Assembly (NCBI GenBank): GCA_002323895.1
Contig: DCQM01000046.1
Location: 56,503 to 88,329 of the forward strand
From: Akkermansiaceae bacterium UBA1518
Lineage (GTDB): Bacteria; Verrucomicrobiota; Verrucomicrobiia; Verrucomicrobiales; Akkermansiaceae
DNA: 31,827 nt
Direction of reading: 5' to 3'
Shown here piece after piece: positions 7,575 to 16,176 of this stretch. The stretch's first letter is position 1. Each line of letters begins with the position of its first letter. Made by a program: the position numbers and the translations under genes. The notes under the pieces were generated by a model, which saw only the letters and a list, made by a program, of their open reading frames with translations, made no database searches and was not told the DNA's origin.

Positions 7575-7577
7575 AGC

Positions 7578-8711
7578 GTGAGCTTCGCCAGTCAGTTCAA
7601 AACCCTCATGGAGGAGCCTACTCCTCTCATGCGGAGATTTCGGAAATTACTTGATCCCTGCCCAGATAGGCAACTTGAGAGCATGGCACGTCAAAGCCAA
7701 ACCCTGACTCGCCGCCATTTTGGAAAAACGATGCGCCTCTTTGCACCTCTCTACCTGTCAAACGAATGTGTAAATAACTGCCAATATTGCGGATTTTCCC
7801 GTAATAATCCTATCCTTCGCACTACTCTTACGGTTCCTCAGGTAGTCGCTGAAGCCAAATATCTTTACGATCTAGGCTTTCGAAACATTCTTCTCGTGGC
7901 CGGCGAGCACCCTAAATTTGTTTCAGATGGCTACCTTCAAGAGTGTGTCAATGCCCTAAGAGCCCTAATACCGACAATTGGAATAGAGGTCGGTCCAATG
8001 GAGGATCATCAATACAGCGAATTAGTCGATCACGGCGCTGAAGGCCTTATCGTTTATCAAGAAACTTATCACCAAGAAACTTACAAAGTCCTCCACACCG
8101 CTGGCCCTAAGAAGAAATTTAATTGGAGGCTCGATTGCCCTGAACGCGCTTATGCTGGAGGCTTTCGCAGAATCGGAATAGGTGCTCTTTTCGGCCTTGC
8201 CAACTGGCGCTACGAAGCAATCGCGCTGGCGACTCACCTCGACTATCTACTCCGTCATTGTTGGAAAGCCAGCTTCACTATCGCTTTCCCTCGTATGAGA
8301 CCCCATGCAGGTAACTATCAATACACCCCCAATCCAAAATTATCACTAAACGAACGAAGCTTAGTGCAATTACTCACTGCGTTCCGCGTTTGCTTTCCTC
8401 AGGTTGGAATTGTGCTTTCAACCCGCGAGCCTGCAGAACTTCGCGACGCCCTGTTCCCTCTGGGCGTTACTCACATTTCGGCAGGTTCTCAAACAGACCC
8501 CGGGGGTTACACTGGCGCCGGAACCGAGGATCTGCATCTAACCCTTAAAGGACTTCGGGTTGAACTTGAAGAAGAGCAAGTTCATAATCGGGCGACCGGA
8601 CAATTCGAAATCGATGACAAGCGACCGGTCGATGAAATCGCCCGCATTCTCAAAACCCAGGGATTTGATCCAGTATGGAAAGACTGGGATCCCGCAATTC
8701 TTACCTCTTAA
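7578..8711 (+). CDS. thiH: 2-iminoacetate synthase ThiH (radical SAM)
   Basis: A radical SAM enzyme that cleaves tyrosine to dehydroglycine (2-iminoacetate) and p-cresol, supplying the C2-N unit of the thiazole in thiamine synthesis under anoxic-type chemistry. The 377 residues are full length. The cluster motif CxxxCxxC is CVNNCQYC (Cys64, Cys68, Cys71), followed by GFSRNNP, and the family blocks NILLVAGEHPKF, EGLIVYQETYHQETY, RRIGIGALFGL and SFTIAFPRMRPH are present. The start is taken as GTG 7578 after a GAGG; ATG 7608 is a possible alternative. Its stop overlaps the thiS ATG by one base (TAATG). ThiG and a classical ThiF are not adjacent, so the thiazole pathway is split in this genome. 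Confidence 0.95.
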   Translation: MSFASQFKTLMEEPTPLMRRFRKLLDPCPDRQLESMARQSQTLTRRHFGKTMRLFAPLYLSNECVNNCQYCGFSRNNPILRTTLTVPQVVAEAKYLYDLGFRNILLVAGEHPKFVSDGYLQECVNALRALIPTIGIEVGPMEDHQYSELVDHGAEGLIVYQETYHQETYKVLHTAGPKKKFNWRLDCPERAYAGGFRRIGIGALFGLANWRYEAIALATHLDYLLRHCWKASFTIAFPRMRPHAGNYQYTPNPKLSLNERSLVQLLTAFRVCFPQVGIVLSTREPAELRDALFPLGVTHISAGSQTDPGGYTGAGTEDLHLTLKGLRVELEEEQVHNRATGQFEIDDKRPVDEIARILKTQGFDPVWKDWDPAILTS

Positions 8712-8911
8712 TGACTCTCACAATCAACGGAGAAACTCGAAAATTCGACAATGACCTCAATTTACAAGCCCTCCTCGTAGAGTTAGAGCTTGCTGATAAA
8801 CCAGTGGTCGTTGAACTCAACCAGAAGGCGCTCGCGCCCTCTGAGTTTAAAGCCCAGAAGCTTAGGGACAGTGATCAGCTGGAAATCATTACAATTGCCG
8901 CTGGAGGATAG
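8711..8911 (+). CDS. thiS: Sulfur carrier protein ThiS
   Basis: A 66-residue ubiquitin-like sulfur carrier that ends in the required Gly-Gly (ITIAAGG). Its C-terminal carboxylate is adenylated by a ThiF/MoeB-type enzyme and thiolated to donate sulfur to the thiazole of thiamine. The start is ATG 8711, overlapping the thiH stop, and gives the standard MTLTINGE opening; longer in-frame extensions into thiH are not real. The order thiH-thiS differs from the common thiS-thiG-thiH order. The MoeB/ThiF-rhodanese gene at 30612 could be its activating enzyme, which is an inference. It is convergent with the next gene, only 10 bases away. Confidence 0.93.
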   Translation: MTLTINGETRKFDNDLNLQALLVELELADKPVVVELNQKALAPSEFKAQKLRDSDQLEIITIAAGG

Positions 8912-8921
8912 CGTGATTCGT

Positions 8922-10244
8922 TCACTTGTTTTCTGAACCTGACTTGGGTTTAATCAGCTCAATCGCCTGAGGGGGCGCGGTTTGCTCTTTCTTCGTTACT
9001 ACAGAGAAAACGAGGACACCGATAACAACGATCAAGCACCCAAGAAAAACATAATGCATCAGTGCCATATTGCGCTGAAGGCGGGCCATTGTTTCACTGA
9101 CTTTTTCCTCGGTATTCTGGACATTTTGAAAAAAGTTCTCCATCCGGACATCAGAATCTTTCATTCGCTCCTGAGCCCGGTCAAAAGTTTTGATCGTCTC
9201 CTTACTAGTTTCATCCATACACTTCAATGTGCGATTGAATCCATCCATTGAATTCGCCAGACGTTCATCTCTCTCATTGCTAGACTTCAATTGGGTGTGG
9301 ATTTCGACCAAAGCTTTGCCCACTGCAAGTTGAGATTTACTCAATTGCCCAATCCCCTGATCAAGCCCCTTGATCGCCTGCGGGAGATGAGCTAATGATT
9401 CACTTAAAATCATATTATTTTCATTTTGAGAATCCAACTGACCGCGAATGGAACGAACGAGATCAACCATCTCCAAATACCCTTCCGAGATCCGTGCTAA
9501 CTGTTGATCACGCTTTGAAGGACGCTTCCAAAAGGCCCACTTACTCGACTTGGTTTCTGGCACAGATAGCCCATCATTTTTAACTCGCTCAGGCCCAAGC
9601 ACTTCGATTTGATCAGCAGATTTTACCTTTTTTTTCGTGAGCTCTGCCACCCTATCAGGGTCAGGAATAATAGGCTTGGCACTTTTATCTGACTTTCCCT
9701 GAAACGACTCCTTAAACTTAGGAACATCGTCCTTGGTGGCAATCCAATCATTTAGAGTTAGTTCAACATCATCTAAATCAAATCCTGCTGCTGAATAAAC
9801 CATTTTCCAATCCAAAGCGACCGGCTTGACCGATGTATACCGTGGCGTAACTTCAATTTTTTTCTTCGATTCAAAAACCTTCTTGTCATCAACACTAGAT
9901 TTTTCCAAAGCCTCGTCGGAAATTGGTGTAGGTTCCTTCGAGGAAAAAACGAATCTCACTTCCTCCTTTTTCCCAAAAGCCTTTGCAGGGTCTAAATAAA
10001 CAACCTTTCCAACAGGTTTCCTCACCGCATATTTCCGAAGCTGTGGTTTTGAAACTGACGCTACCGAACGATTTTCGGATTTCTCCACCTCTCTTAAGTG
10101 GTTCGGCACCAGTGCTTTAACATTCAGTTTTGACTTAACTAAAGGGCCAACAGGCTCGAATTTAGAGGCAAAATCAACCCTACTTCCACGCCCTTTTCCA
10201 AAATCTCCAGATGCTTTCTTCGGTTCTTTTTCCTGATCACTCAT
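8922..10244 (-). CDS. Tail-anchored coiled-coil protein of unknown function
   Basis: This encodes a 440-residue protein that I do not recognise. It has three parts. The basic, Pro/Ser/Lys-rich and probably disordered N-terminus (1-150) is followed by a small block around WKMVYSAAGFDLDDVELTL with DDVPKFKESF (about 157-190). A long coiled-coil stretch (about 250-395) contains many Gln, Asn, Met and Leu heptads, such as RSIRGQLDSQNENN and MARLQRNMALM. A single hydrophobic segment at about 397-416 (HYVFLGCLIVVIGVLVFSVV) is followed by a 24-residue polar tail. The architecture is that of a C-tail-anchored cytoplasmic coil and could be a scaffold or cell-envelope organiser, which is inference. It is monocistronic, convergent with thiS and divergent from recQ. 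Confidence 0.75.
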   Translation of the reverse strand: MSDQEKEPKKASGDFGKGRGSRVDFASKFEPVGPLVKSKLNVKALVPNHLREVEKSENRSVASVSKPQLRKYAVRKPVGKVVYLDPAKAFGKKEEVRFVFSSKEPTPISDEALEKSSVDDKKVFESKKKIEVTPRYTSVKPVALDWKMVYSAAGFDLDDVELTLNDWIATKDDVPKFKESFQGKSDKSAKPIIPDPDRVAELTKKKVKSADQIEVLGPERVKNDGLSVPETKSSKWAFWKRPSKRDQQLARISEGYLEMVDLVRSIRGQLDSQNENNMILSESLAHLPQAIKGLDQGIGQLSKSQLAVGKALVEIHTQLKSSNERDERLANSMDGFNRTLKCMDETSKETIKTFDRAQERMKDSDVRMENFFQNVQNTEEKVSETMARLQRNMALMHYVFLGCLIVVIGVLVFSVVTKKEQTAPPQAIELIKPKSGSENK

Positions 10245-10423
10245 CGCTACAGACCTGTGCTTGTCCCTAGTAAAGCGTTTTCAAAAAAAACTGCAATCAA
10301 TCCCCAAAAAAAGAATTAAAATTTTATTTTTTTACGCTGTATTCAAAATCCATCCCCCTTGCTGAATCTTTCACCACGACAACGCCTATCTTCTGCGATA
10401 TCTTCCACTTCGTTCACCTCAAG
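10245..10423. promoter_or_regulatory. AT-rich divergent promoter region between the coiled-coil gene and recQ
   Basis: This 179-base region separates two divergent genes and must carry both promoters. Positions 10280-10350 are very AT-rich with A-runs and a T-run (ATTTTATTTTTTT), suiting promoter UP or bent DNA. I could not assign a confident -35/-10 pair or an operator. No gene is visible in it. Confidence 0.35.
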
Positions 10424-12379
10424 ATGTCCGACCCTCAAAAAGCTCTCAGGAAATATTTTGGTCACGATTCTTTTCGCGAGGGCCAAGAAGAAGTCATTGC
10501 ATCTATCTTATCAGACAGATCTACCCTCGCCGTATTTCCAACCGGGGGAGGGAAATCACTCTGTTATCAACTTCCTGCGTTACTATTCGATGAACTCACT
10601 CTCGTTGTCTCTCCACTCATCGCCCTGATGAAAGATCAGGTTGACTCTCTAGTCTCCAAAGGAATTCCGGCAGCCCGACTCGACTCTACCCTCTCAGCAG
10701 ACGAAACGAGTAAGCTCTACCAAAAACTTGAGGAAAATAAAATCAGGCTCCTTTACGTGGCACCTGAGCGCCTCGCTAACGAAAAATTTCGAGCGCGTCT
10801 TACCAAAATCCCACTCGCTCTGCTTGCAATAGATGAAGCCCATTGCATTTCGGAATGGGGTCATAATTTCCGGCCGGACTACCTCAAGCTAACTCGTTTT
10901 TCCGACGAGCTCAAGGTCCCCCGTGTCCTTTGCCTCACGGCAACGGCCACTCGAAAAGTTGCTGAAGATATTTGTAAACACTTTGAAATTCAATCGCAGG
11001 ACCATCATCAGCTCACGTTTTATCGAGCCAACCTCGATCTTGTCGTCACTCCTATCGCTACACACGATCGCCGTGAGCACCTCCTTAAGAAGCTAAAGAA
11101 ATCACCTATCCAGCCTACCATCATTTACACAACTCTGCAGCACGGCGCGGAATCTCTTGCCGCCTTCCTAAAAAGTAAAGGCCTTCCCGTGCGCCCTTAT
11201 CACGCCGGGCTAAGATCCAAGGCACGTTCTGAAATCCAAGAAGCTTTCATGTCCGGTGAAGTTCCCATTATCTGCGCAACCATCGCGTTCGGAATGGGAA
11301 TCGACAAATCAGATATCCGAGCGATTTATCATTATAATCTCCCCAAATCGCTCGAAAACTACACCCAAGAAATCGGTCGTGCCGGACGGGATGGCCAACA
11401 AGCGCACTGTGAACTTCTTGCCTGCCAAGATGATCTTCGAACTCTCGCCAACTTTACTTATGGCGATACCCCACAGCCCGATTCACTTCGCTCCATTCTC
11501 CGTATTCTTCTAGAACAACCCGGAGAATTTGATATTTCAACCTATGAGCTTTCACGATCTCACGACATTCGCCCACTCGTCATCAACACCTTGTTAACTT
11601 ACCTCGAATTAGAAGGGTTTCTCAAAGCCACTTCGCCTTTCTACTCTACTTACAAGATCTCGTTCACCCGGGATCTCGAGCACCTTTTAAACGGCTTCGA
11701 TCCAAATCGTCAGTCTTTTCTTCGCAAACTTTTCGAGGCCGCTAAACCAGGCTACAAGTGGCTCGAGCTTAACCCGGAAGACGCGGCCGTAGAGATCGGC
11801 GAGTCCAAAGAAAAAATCGTGAAAACAATTGGCTATCTTGAAGATCTAGAGGACATCGCTGTCAAACCTTCCAGAGTTCGACAGGGGTATCGACTTCTTA
11901 AGAAGCCTGATGATCTTCCCGCTCTTACTCAGCGAGTAATCGACCTTTTCCAACGCCGCGAGAACTCGGATCTTCAACGTCTCCAAGGGGTAGTTGCACA
12001 TGCGCTAAAGCCATCTTGTCTCTACGCATCGCTCCTGGATCATTTTGGCGAAGAAATGGAATCTTGTGGTCACTGTTCTCGTTGCCATGGCCATGCTCCG
12101 CCGCCGAATCTCCCCTCATCGGCCCCTCCCAGAATCACTAATGAAGACCTCACCTTGATTCAAAACCTGGTCAACCTTAAGCAACCCGGTCTTCGAACAC
12201 CCCGAGCTCTAGCTCGCTTTCTTTGCGGAATGACCTCTCCCGCCACCACTTACTCTTGGTATCTTCCCGATGGTGCGCGCCGTAAACAGCGCCTCATTTC
12301 GCACGATGCCTACTCTCTTCTCGAGCTTCACCCTTTCGAATCAATCCTCGAAATCTGTGAAGCCCAGATTATCCACTGA
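10424..12379 (+). CDS. recQ: ATP-dependent DNA helicase RecQ
   Basis: A 3'-5' superfamily 2 DNA helicase used in recombination and replication-fork repair. The 651 residues contain motif 0/I with FPTGGGKSLCYQLPALL (Walker lysine 44), motif II DEAH (137-140) followed by CISEWGHNFRPDY, motif III LCLTATAT, motif V IICATIAFGMGIDKSDIR, and motif VI QEIGRAGRDGQ with its arginine finger. A RecQ-Ct zinc site is visible near 532-555 (Cys532 in SCLYASLLDHFG, then CGHCSRC). The final about 85 residues do not look like a canonical HRDC domain and may be a divergent or lost one. It is followed 8 bases later by the PhoD-like gene on the same strand, so a short operon is likely. Confidence 0.96.
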   Translation: MSDPQKALRKYFGHDSFREGQEEVIASILSDRSTLAVFPTGGGKSLCYQLPALLFDELTLVVSPLIALMKDQVDSLVSKGIPAARLDSTLSADETSKLYQKLEENKIRLLYVAPERLANEKFRARLTKIPLALLAIDEAHCISEWGHNFRPDYLKLTRFSDELKVPRVLCLTATATRKVAEDICKHFEIQSQDHHQLTFYRANLDLVVTPIATHDRREHLLKKLKKSPIQPTIIYTTLQHGAESLAAFLKSKGLPVRPYHAGLRSKARSEIQEAFMSGEVPIICATIAFGMGIDKSDIRAIYHYNLPKSLENYTQEIGRAGRDGQQAHCELLACQDDLRTLANFTYGDTPQPDSLRSILRILLEQPGEFDISTYELSRSHDIRPLVINTLLTYLELEGFLKATSPFYSTYKISFTRDLEHLLNGFDPNRQSFLRKLFEAAKPGYKWLELNPEDAAVEIGESKEKIVKTIGYLEDLEDIAVKPSRVRQGYRLLKKPDDLPALTQRVIDLFQRRENSDLQRLQGVVAHALKPSCLYASLLDHFGEEMESCGHCSRCHGHAPPPNLPSSAPPRITNEDLTLIQNLVNLKQPGLRTPRALARFLCGMTSPATTYSWYLPDGARRKQRLISHDAYSLLELHPFESILEICEAQIIH

Positions 12380-12387
12380 TTCACCCC

Positions 12388-13416
12388 ATGAAAAAACTCC
12401 TCTTCCTCGCCATAATACTGCCTGGCTTTGCTCAAGAACCAATCACTCGAATTGCCTGTGGTTCTTGTTACAAGCCGGAACGTGATAACGGCATTTTTAG
12501 AGCCATTGCAGCCGACAAGCCACAAGCCTTCCTATTTATGGGCGATAATATTTACGCGGACACCAATGACCCTAAAATTATGAAAGAAAAATACCGCCTC
12601 CTTAATGCCCAGCCAGACTATGCGGTTTTTTCAAAAACGGTCCCTATCATCCCAATTTGGGACGACCATGATTACGGACTCAACGATGCTGGGCGTGAAT
12701 ACAAGATGAAGGAAGCTTCTGCTCAACTTTTCTTCGAAGCCTTCAACTTCCCAACCCACCATGAAGCGACGAAAACACCTGGTGTCTATCACTCACAGAT
12801 TTTGGGACCTCAGGGGAAGCGAGTGCAATTTATCATGCTCGATACTCGCTACTTTCGAAGTCCACTGAAAAAAATTAAGAAGGGAAAACGAAAAGTTTAT
12901 CAAATCGAAAAAGGTCCAGATGCGACCATTCTCGGTAAAACCCAATGGCAATGGCTCGAAAAACAACTCAGAAAGAGCGCTGAATTACGCATCATTGTAA
13001 GCTCCATCCAGATTATTAACACCGAGCACCGTTTTGAAAAATGGAGCAATATCCCAAACGAACGCACAAAGCTTTTGAAGCTACTTAAAGACTCCAGCCC
13101 AGGCCCCACTATTCTTCTGAGCGGTGATCGTCATCTTGCCGAGGTTTGCCGAATACAAGCCAATGGGAAAGAAAACCTTCCATTTGACCTCTACGAAATG
13201 ACCTGCAGCGGGATGACGCATGCTGGAGCACCTAATGATCCCTCTTATCTAAGGGTCCCTGGGACCTATTCGAGGGACCTGAATTACGGATTAATTGATA
13301 TCAACTGGGGAAAAAAGAAACCAGAAGTCACTCTATCGGTAAAAACACCAAAGCTAGATGTTACCACTAATAGCGTCACCGTTCTTGATTTTAACGAATA
13401 TCAAACAATCAAATAA
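12388..13416 (+). CDS. Exported PhoD-like metallophosphatase
   Basis: A 342-residue protein of the PhoD/alkaline phosphatase D metallophosphoesterase group. A short signal peptide is seen (KKLLFLAIILPGFA, cleavage probably around residue 15). The mature protein starts with TRIACGSCYKPERDNGIF, a PhoD-family hallmark, then FLFMGDNIYAD (Asp53, Asn54, Tyr56), IPIWDDHDYG (Asp92, Asp93, His94, Asp95), a strand-end LDTRYFR, the segment ILLSGDRHLAEV (metal-site Asp-Arg-His) and EMTCSGMTHAG. It probably releases phosphate from phosphoesters outside the cytoplasm; the substrate is unknown. It is convergent with dinB, 13 bases apart. No terminator hairpin is visible between them. Confidence 0.92.
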   Translation: MKKLLFLAIILPGFAQEPITRIACGSCYKPERDNGIFRAIAADKPQAFLFMGDNIYADTNDPKIMKEKYRLLNAQPDYAVFSKTVPIIPIWDDHDYGLNDAGREYKMKEASAQLFFEAFNFPTHHEATKTPGVYHSQILGPQGKRVQFIMLDTRYFRSPLKKIKKGKRKVYQIEKGPDATILGKTQWQWLEKQLRKSAELRIIVSSIQIINTEHRFEKWSNIPNERTKLLKLLKDSSPGPTILLSGDRHLAEVCRIQANGKENLPFDLYEMTCSGMTHAGAPNDPSYLRVPGTYSRDLNYGLIDINWGKKKPEVTLSVKTPKLDVTTNSVTVLDFNEYQTIK

Positions 13417-13429
13417 TCTAGTAATAGGT

Positions 13430-14461
13430 TTAAAGGAGGTCCAACTGGCTCTCTTCCTCCTCAAACTTCACCCCCACCCCGAGAAGCCTAACTGATTTAC
13501 CCTCCCCACGGCTCCAAGCCAAACTAAGGAGTTCTCTGTAGACTGTTTCATCCATTTGTCTTCCCGCCTTCTCCGCAGTAGTCTGGGTGAAATCTTCAAA
13601 CTTTAACTTCACTACTCTTGATTTAATTTCCTGACTCGATTTGTGCTTCACCGCCTCCTCAACTTCAGATCGCAACTTGCGGAGAACATTCATAAGCCAG
13701 TCGAAATCATCAATATTTTCCCGAAAAGTTCGCTCCTTCGAAAGCGACTTCCTAGCTCGACTGACTGTGACCTCCCGATCATCTTTGCCCCGACATCTAT
13801 CGAAGAGTTCAAGGCCCCACCGCCCGAGCTTTTCCGCCACTTCGACCTTACTTAATAACTGGAAATCGCCGCAAGTTTCGATCCCCAAACGCGCCAAGGT
13901 TTCTTGTCCCTTTTTCCCCACTCCCTGAAGTTTTGAAACCCTTAGGCCCCGCATAAAACCATTAACATCTTCAAGCTTCACCTCGAGCTGTCCATCAGGT
14001 TTATTCCAGTCACTTGCTACTTTCGCAATCATCTTATTCGGCGCGATTCCAGCAGAGGCCGTAAGACCAGTCTCTAAATAGATAGCACGGCGGATTTCCT
14101 TTGCCAGTGCCACCCCAGATTCAGCACGGTGACTTACATCAAGATAAGCCTCATCTAAAGAAAGAGGCTGAACAATATCAGTGTAGCGACCAAAAATCGC
14201 GCGGATTTTTGAAGACTCCTGACGGTAAACATCAAAACGAACCGGAGTCAGAATAATCTCTGGGCAGAGCTGCCTAGCCTTAAAAACTGGCATTGCGGAA
14301 TGACACCCAAATTTCCGAGCCTCGTAGTTGGCCGTCGTCAATACCCCTCGCCCCGTGCTACCCCCAACCCCGACGGGCTTCCCAATTAGCGAAGGATCAT
14401 CACGCACTTCAATGGCTGCATAAAAACAGTCCATGTCAATGTGGATGATCGTTCGAGCCAT
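13430..14461 (-). CDS. dinB: DNA polymerase IV (Y-family translesion polymerase)
   Basis: An error-prone Y-family polymerase that copies past DNA lesions. The 343 residues contain the catalytic carboxylates Asp9 in HIDMDCFYAAIE and Asp103/Glu104 in SLDEAYLDV, the GRGVLTTANYEARKFG steric-gate/fingers block, and a helix-hairpin-helix LQGVGKKGQETLARLGI. The little-finger domain follows, and the protein ends in SQLDLL, which fits the QLxLF-type clamp-binding motif. It starts 43 bases after the ABC-F gene stop, probably within the same transcript. I saw no LexA-type box immediately upstream. Confidence 0.96.
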   Translation of the reverse strand: MARTIIHIDMDCFYAAIEVRDDPSLIGKPVGVGGSTGRGVLTTANYEARKFGCHSAMPVFKARQLCPEIILTPVRFDVYRQESSKIRAIFGRYTDIVQPLSLDEAYLDVSHRAESGVALAKEIRRAIYLETGLTASAGIAPNKMIAKVASDWNKPDGQLEVKLEDVNGFMRGLRVSKLQGVGKKGQETLARLGIETCGDFQLLSKVEVAEKLGRWGLELFDRCRGKDDREVTVSRARKSLSKERTFRENIDDFDWLMNVLRKLRSEVEEAVKHKSSQEIKSRVVKLKFEDFTQTTAEKAGRQMDETVYRELLSLAWSRGEGKSVRLLGVGVKFEEEESQLDLL

Positions 14462-14504
14462 GGAGCTAATCTAGCGGAGCTAAATCACTGGAACAATCGA
14501 CTAA

Positions 14505-16094
14505 TTAAATATCAAAGAAGTCCTCACCAAAGGCTCCAGATTTTTGTAAATAGTAGTCATAACCACCGGAATACTTTTTCACCTCTCCATCAGCGATGTG
14601 CCAAGTGTGCTCAGCGAGCGAGCGGATAAAGTGCACGTCGTGAGAAATGAAAACCAAAGTCCCCTCATACTGCTTTAAAGCAGAGACAAGAGCCTCGATA
14701 GAAGTCAAATCAAGGTGAGTCGTCGGCTCATCCATCAAAAGAAGATTGGGCGGATCAACTAGGAATTTCACAAGTGATAAACGCGATTTCTCACCCCCGG
14801 AGAGAATTTTAACTCGCTTAGAAACATCATCTTTTTTGAAGAGAAAGGACCCGAGGATAGCGCGCGCTTCATTTTCACGCATACCACCACCAGCCTCAAT
14901 AACTTCCTCAAGCACCGAATTATTTTCATTTAGGGTCATAGCTCGATGCTGAGAGAAATATCCAATCTTCGTGGTTGTTCCAACATTCCGGCGGCCAGCA
15001 TCCCCTTTTTCGATACCCGCAATCATCTTCATGAGGGTCGATTTTCCTGCACCGTTCGGTCCTACTAAAACAATCCGATCTCCCCGCTCGATATGAACAT
15101 CGAGATTCTTGTAGAGCACGTTATCACCATAGGCCTTATCCACATTCTCGAGAGAAATCACTCTTTGGGTTGAGCGTGGTGGCTGCGGAAAATGAAAATG
15201 GAAAAGCTTTCGTGGCTTTCGTGGCTTAGGAAGACGATCCATCTTCTCAATCATCTTCACTCGGCTTTGTACCTGAGAAGCCTTCGAGCCAACCGAACGA
15301 AATTTATCGATAAATTCCTGGATGCGAGCGATTTCCTTTTTCTGATTCTGGAAAGCCTTCATCTGTTGGTCATACCGCTCATCCTTCAGCTGCAAGTATT
15401 TGGTATAGTTTCCTGTATAATTAATGAACTTTTGCTCATCAATTTCGTAAACTTTCTCGACCACGCCATCCATGAACGAACGGTCATGTGAAATAATGAG
15501 GAGGGCTCCAGGATATTGTTGAAGATATTTTTGAAACCACATCAGGGAGTTCAGATCCAGATGGTTTGTCGGCTCATCGAGCATGAGGAGATCAGGCTCT
15601 TCAACAAGTAAGCGGGCAAGGTGAGCTCGCATAATCCACCCCCCTGAAAACATGTCAGCAGGCCGGTCAAAATCTTCCTGAGAATACCCCAAACCAGAAA
15701 GAATCTTCTTGGCCTTGGGCTCTAGTTGGTAACCATTTAACTCCTCCCATCGATCTTGGGATTTACCAAATTCATCGGAATCCTCCGCCATCGTCCTCAT
15801 CGTCTCTAGCACTTCGCGGTGCTCTGGAGTGATGCCCATTGCAATTTCCATAATGCTGGCATTCCCAGGATCTCCAGCCTCCTGAGCGAGGTAGCCCACC
15901 ATGCCATACTCATCAAGATCGACAGTCCCTTGATCGGCGTCTTCTTCCTTCAGAACAATCTTGAAGAGAGTCGATTTACCCGCGCCGTTTGGCCCCACCA
16001 ATGCGACTCGCTCGCCCCAATTGATAGTCATTTCCGAGTTTTCGAACAGCACACGACCACCTAGGGCCTTAGTCATTTTCTTGATCGTCAACAT
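14505..16094 (-). CDS. ABC-F family ATPase (ribosome-associated type)
   Basis: A 529-residue soluble protein with two ABC ATPase domains and no membrane helices, the ABC-F arrangement of translation factors related to EttA, YbiT and Uup. Domain 1 has Walker A GPNGAGKS (34-41), signature FSGGWIMRAHLARL and Walker B LLMLDEPTNHLDL. The charged P-site tRNA interaction linker (about 235-300) follows, with many Lys/Gln. Domain 2 has GPNGAGKSTLMK, LSGGEKSRLSLVKF and LLLMDEPTTHLDL. I use ATG 16094 (MLTIKKMTKAL), because the longer start at 16154 adds a 20-residue extension unlike the family. It lies between the TPR protein and dinB on the same strand. The subgroup, and whether it has any antibiotic role, is not decidable here. 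Confidence 0.94.
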   Translation of the reverse strand: MLTIKKMTKALGGRVLFENSEMTINWGERVALVGPNGAGKSTLFKIVLKEEDADQGTVDLDEYGMVGYLAQEAGDPGNASIMEIAMGITPEHREVLETMRTMAEDSDEFGKSQDRWEELNGYQLEPKAKKILSGLGYSQEDFDRPADMFSGGWIMRAHLARLLVEEPDLLMLDEPTNHLDLNSLMWFQKYLQQYPGALLIISHDRSFMDGVVEKVYEIDEQKFINYTGNYTKYLQLKDERYDQQMKAFQNQKKEIARIQEFIDKFRSVGSKASQVQSRVKMIEKMDRLPKPRKPRKLFHFHFPQPPRSTQRVISLENVDKAYGDNVLYKNLDVHIERGDRIVLVGPNGAGKSTLMKMIAGIEKGDAGRRNVGTTTKIGYFSQHRAMTLNENNSVLEEVIEAGGGMRENEARAILGSFLFKKDDVSKRVKILSGGEKSRLSLVKFLVDPPNLLLMDEPTTHLDLTSIEALVSALKQYEGTLVFISHDVHFIRSLAEHTWHIADGEVKKYSGGYDYYLQKSGAFGEDFFDI

Positions 16095-16176
16095 GGCGGA
16101 GTGGATGTCGGGGCTGTTTGGTCGAGAGTCAAGAATTTTGCGACAGGCTATCAAAGCCCCGAAGGCTCGCAGAGAG

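Noticed and set aside
7482..7577. TPP riboswitch upstream of thiH
   Set aside because: The 96-base region is too short for the usual element before a start, and none of the conserved thi-box sequence blocks is visible.
13432..13440. Perfect Shine-Dalgarno-like AAAGGAGGT on the plus strand
   Set aside because: It lies inside the end of dinB on the other strand, and no plausible coding frame follows it.
16095..16154. 20-residue N-terminal extension of the ABC-F protein
   Set aside because: The family begins at MLTI-like sequences, and the extension has no conserved character.
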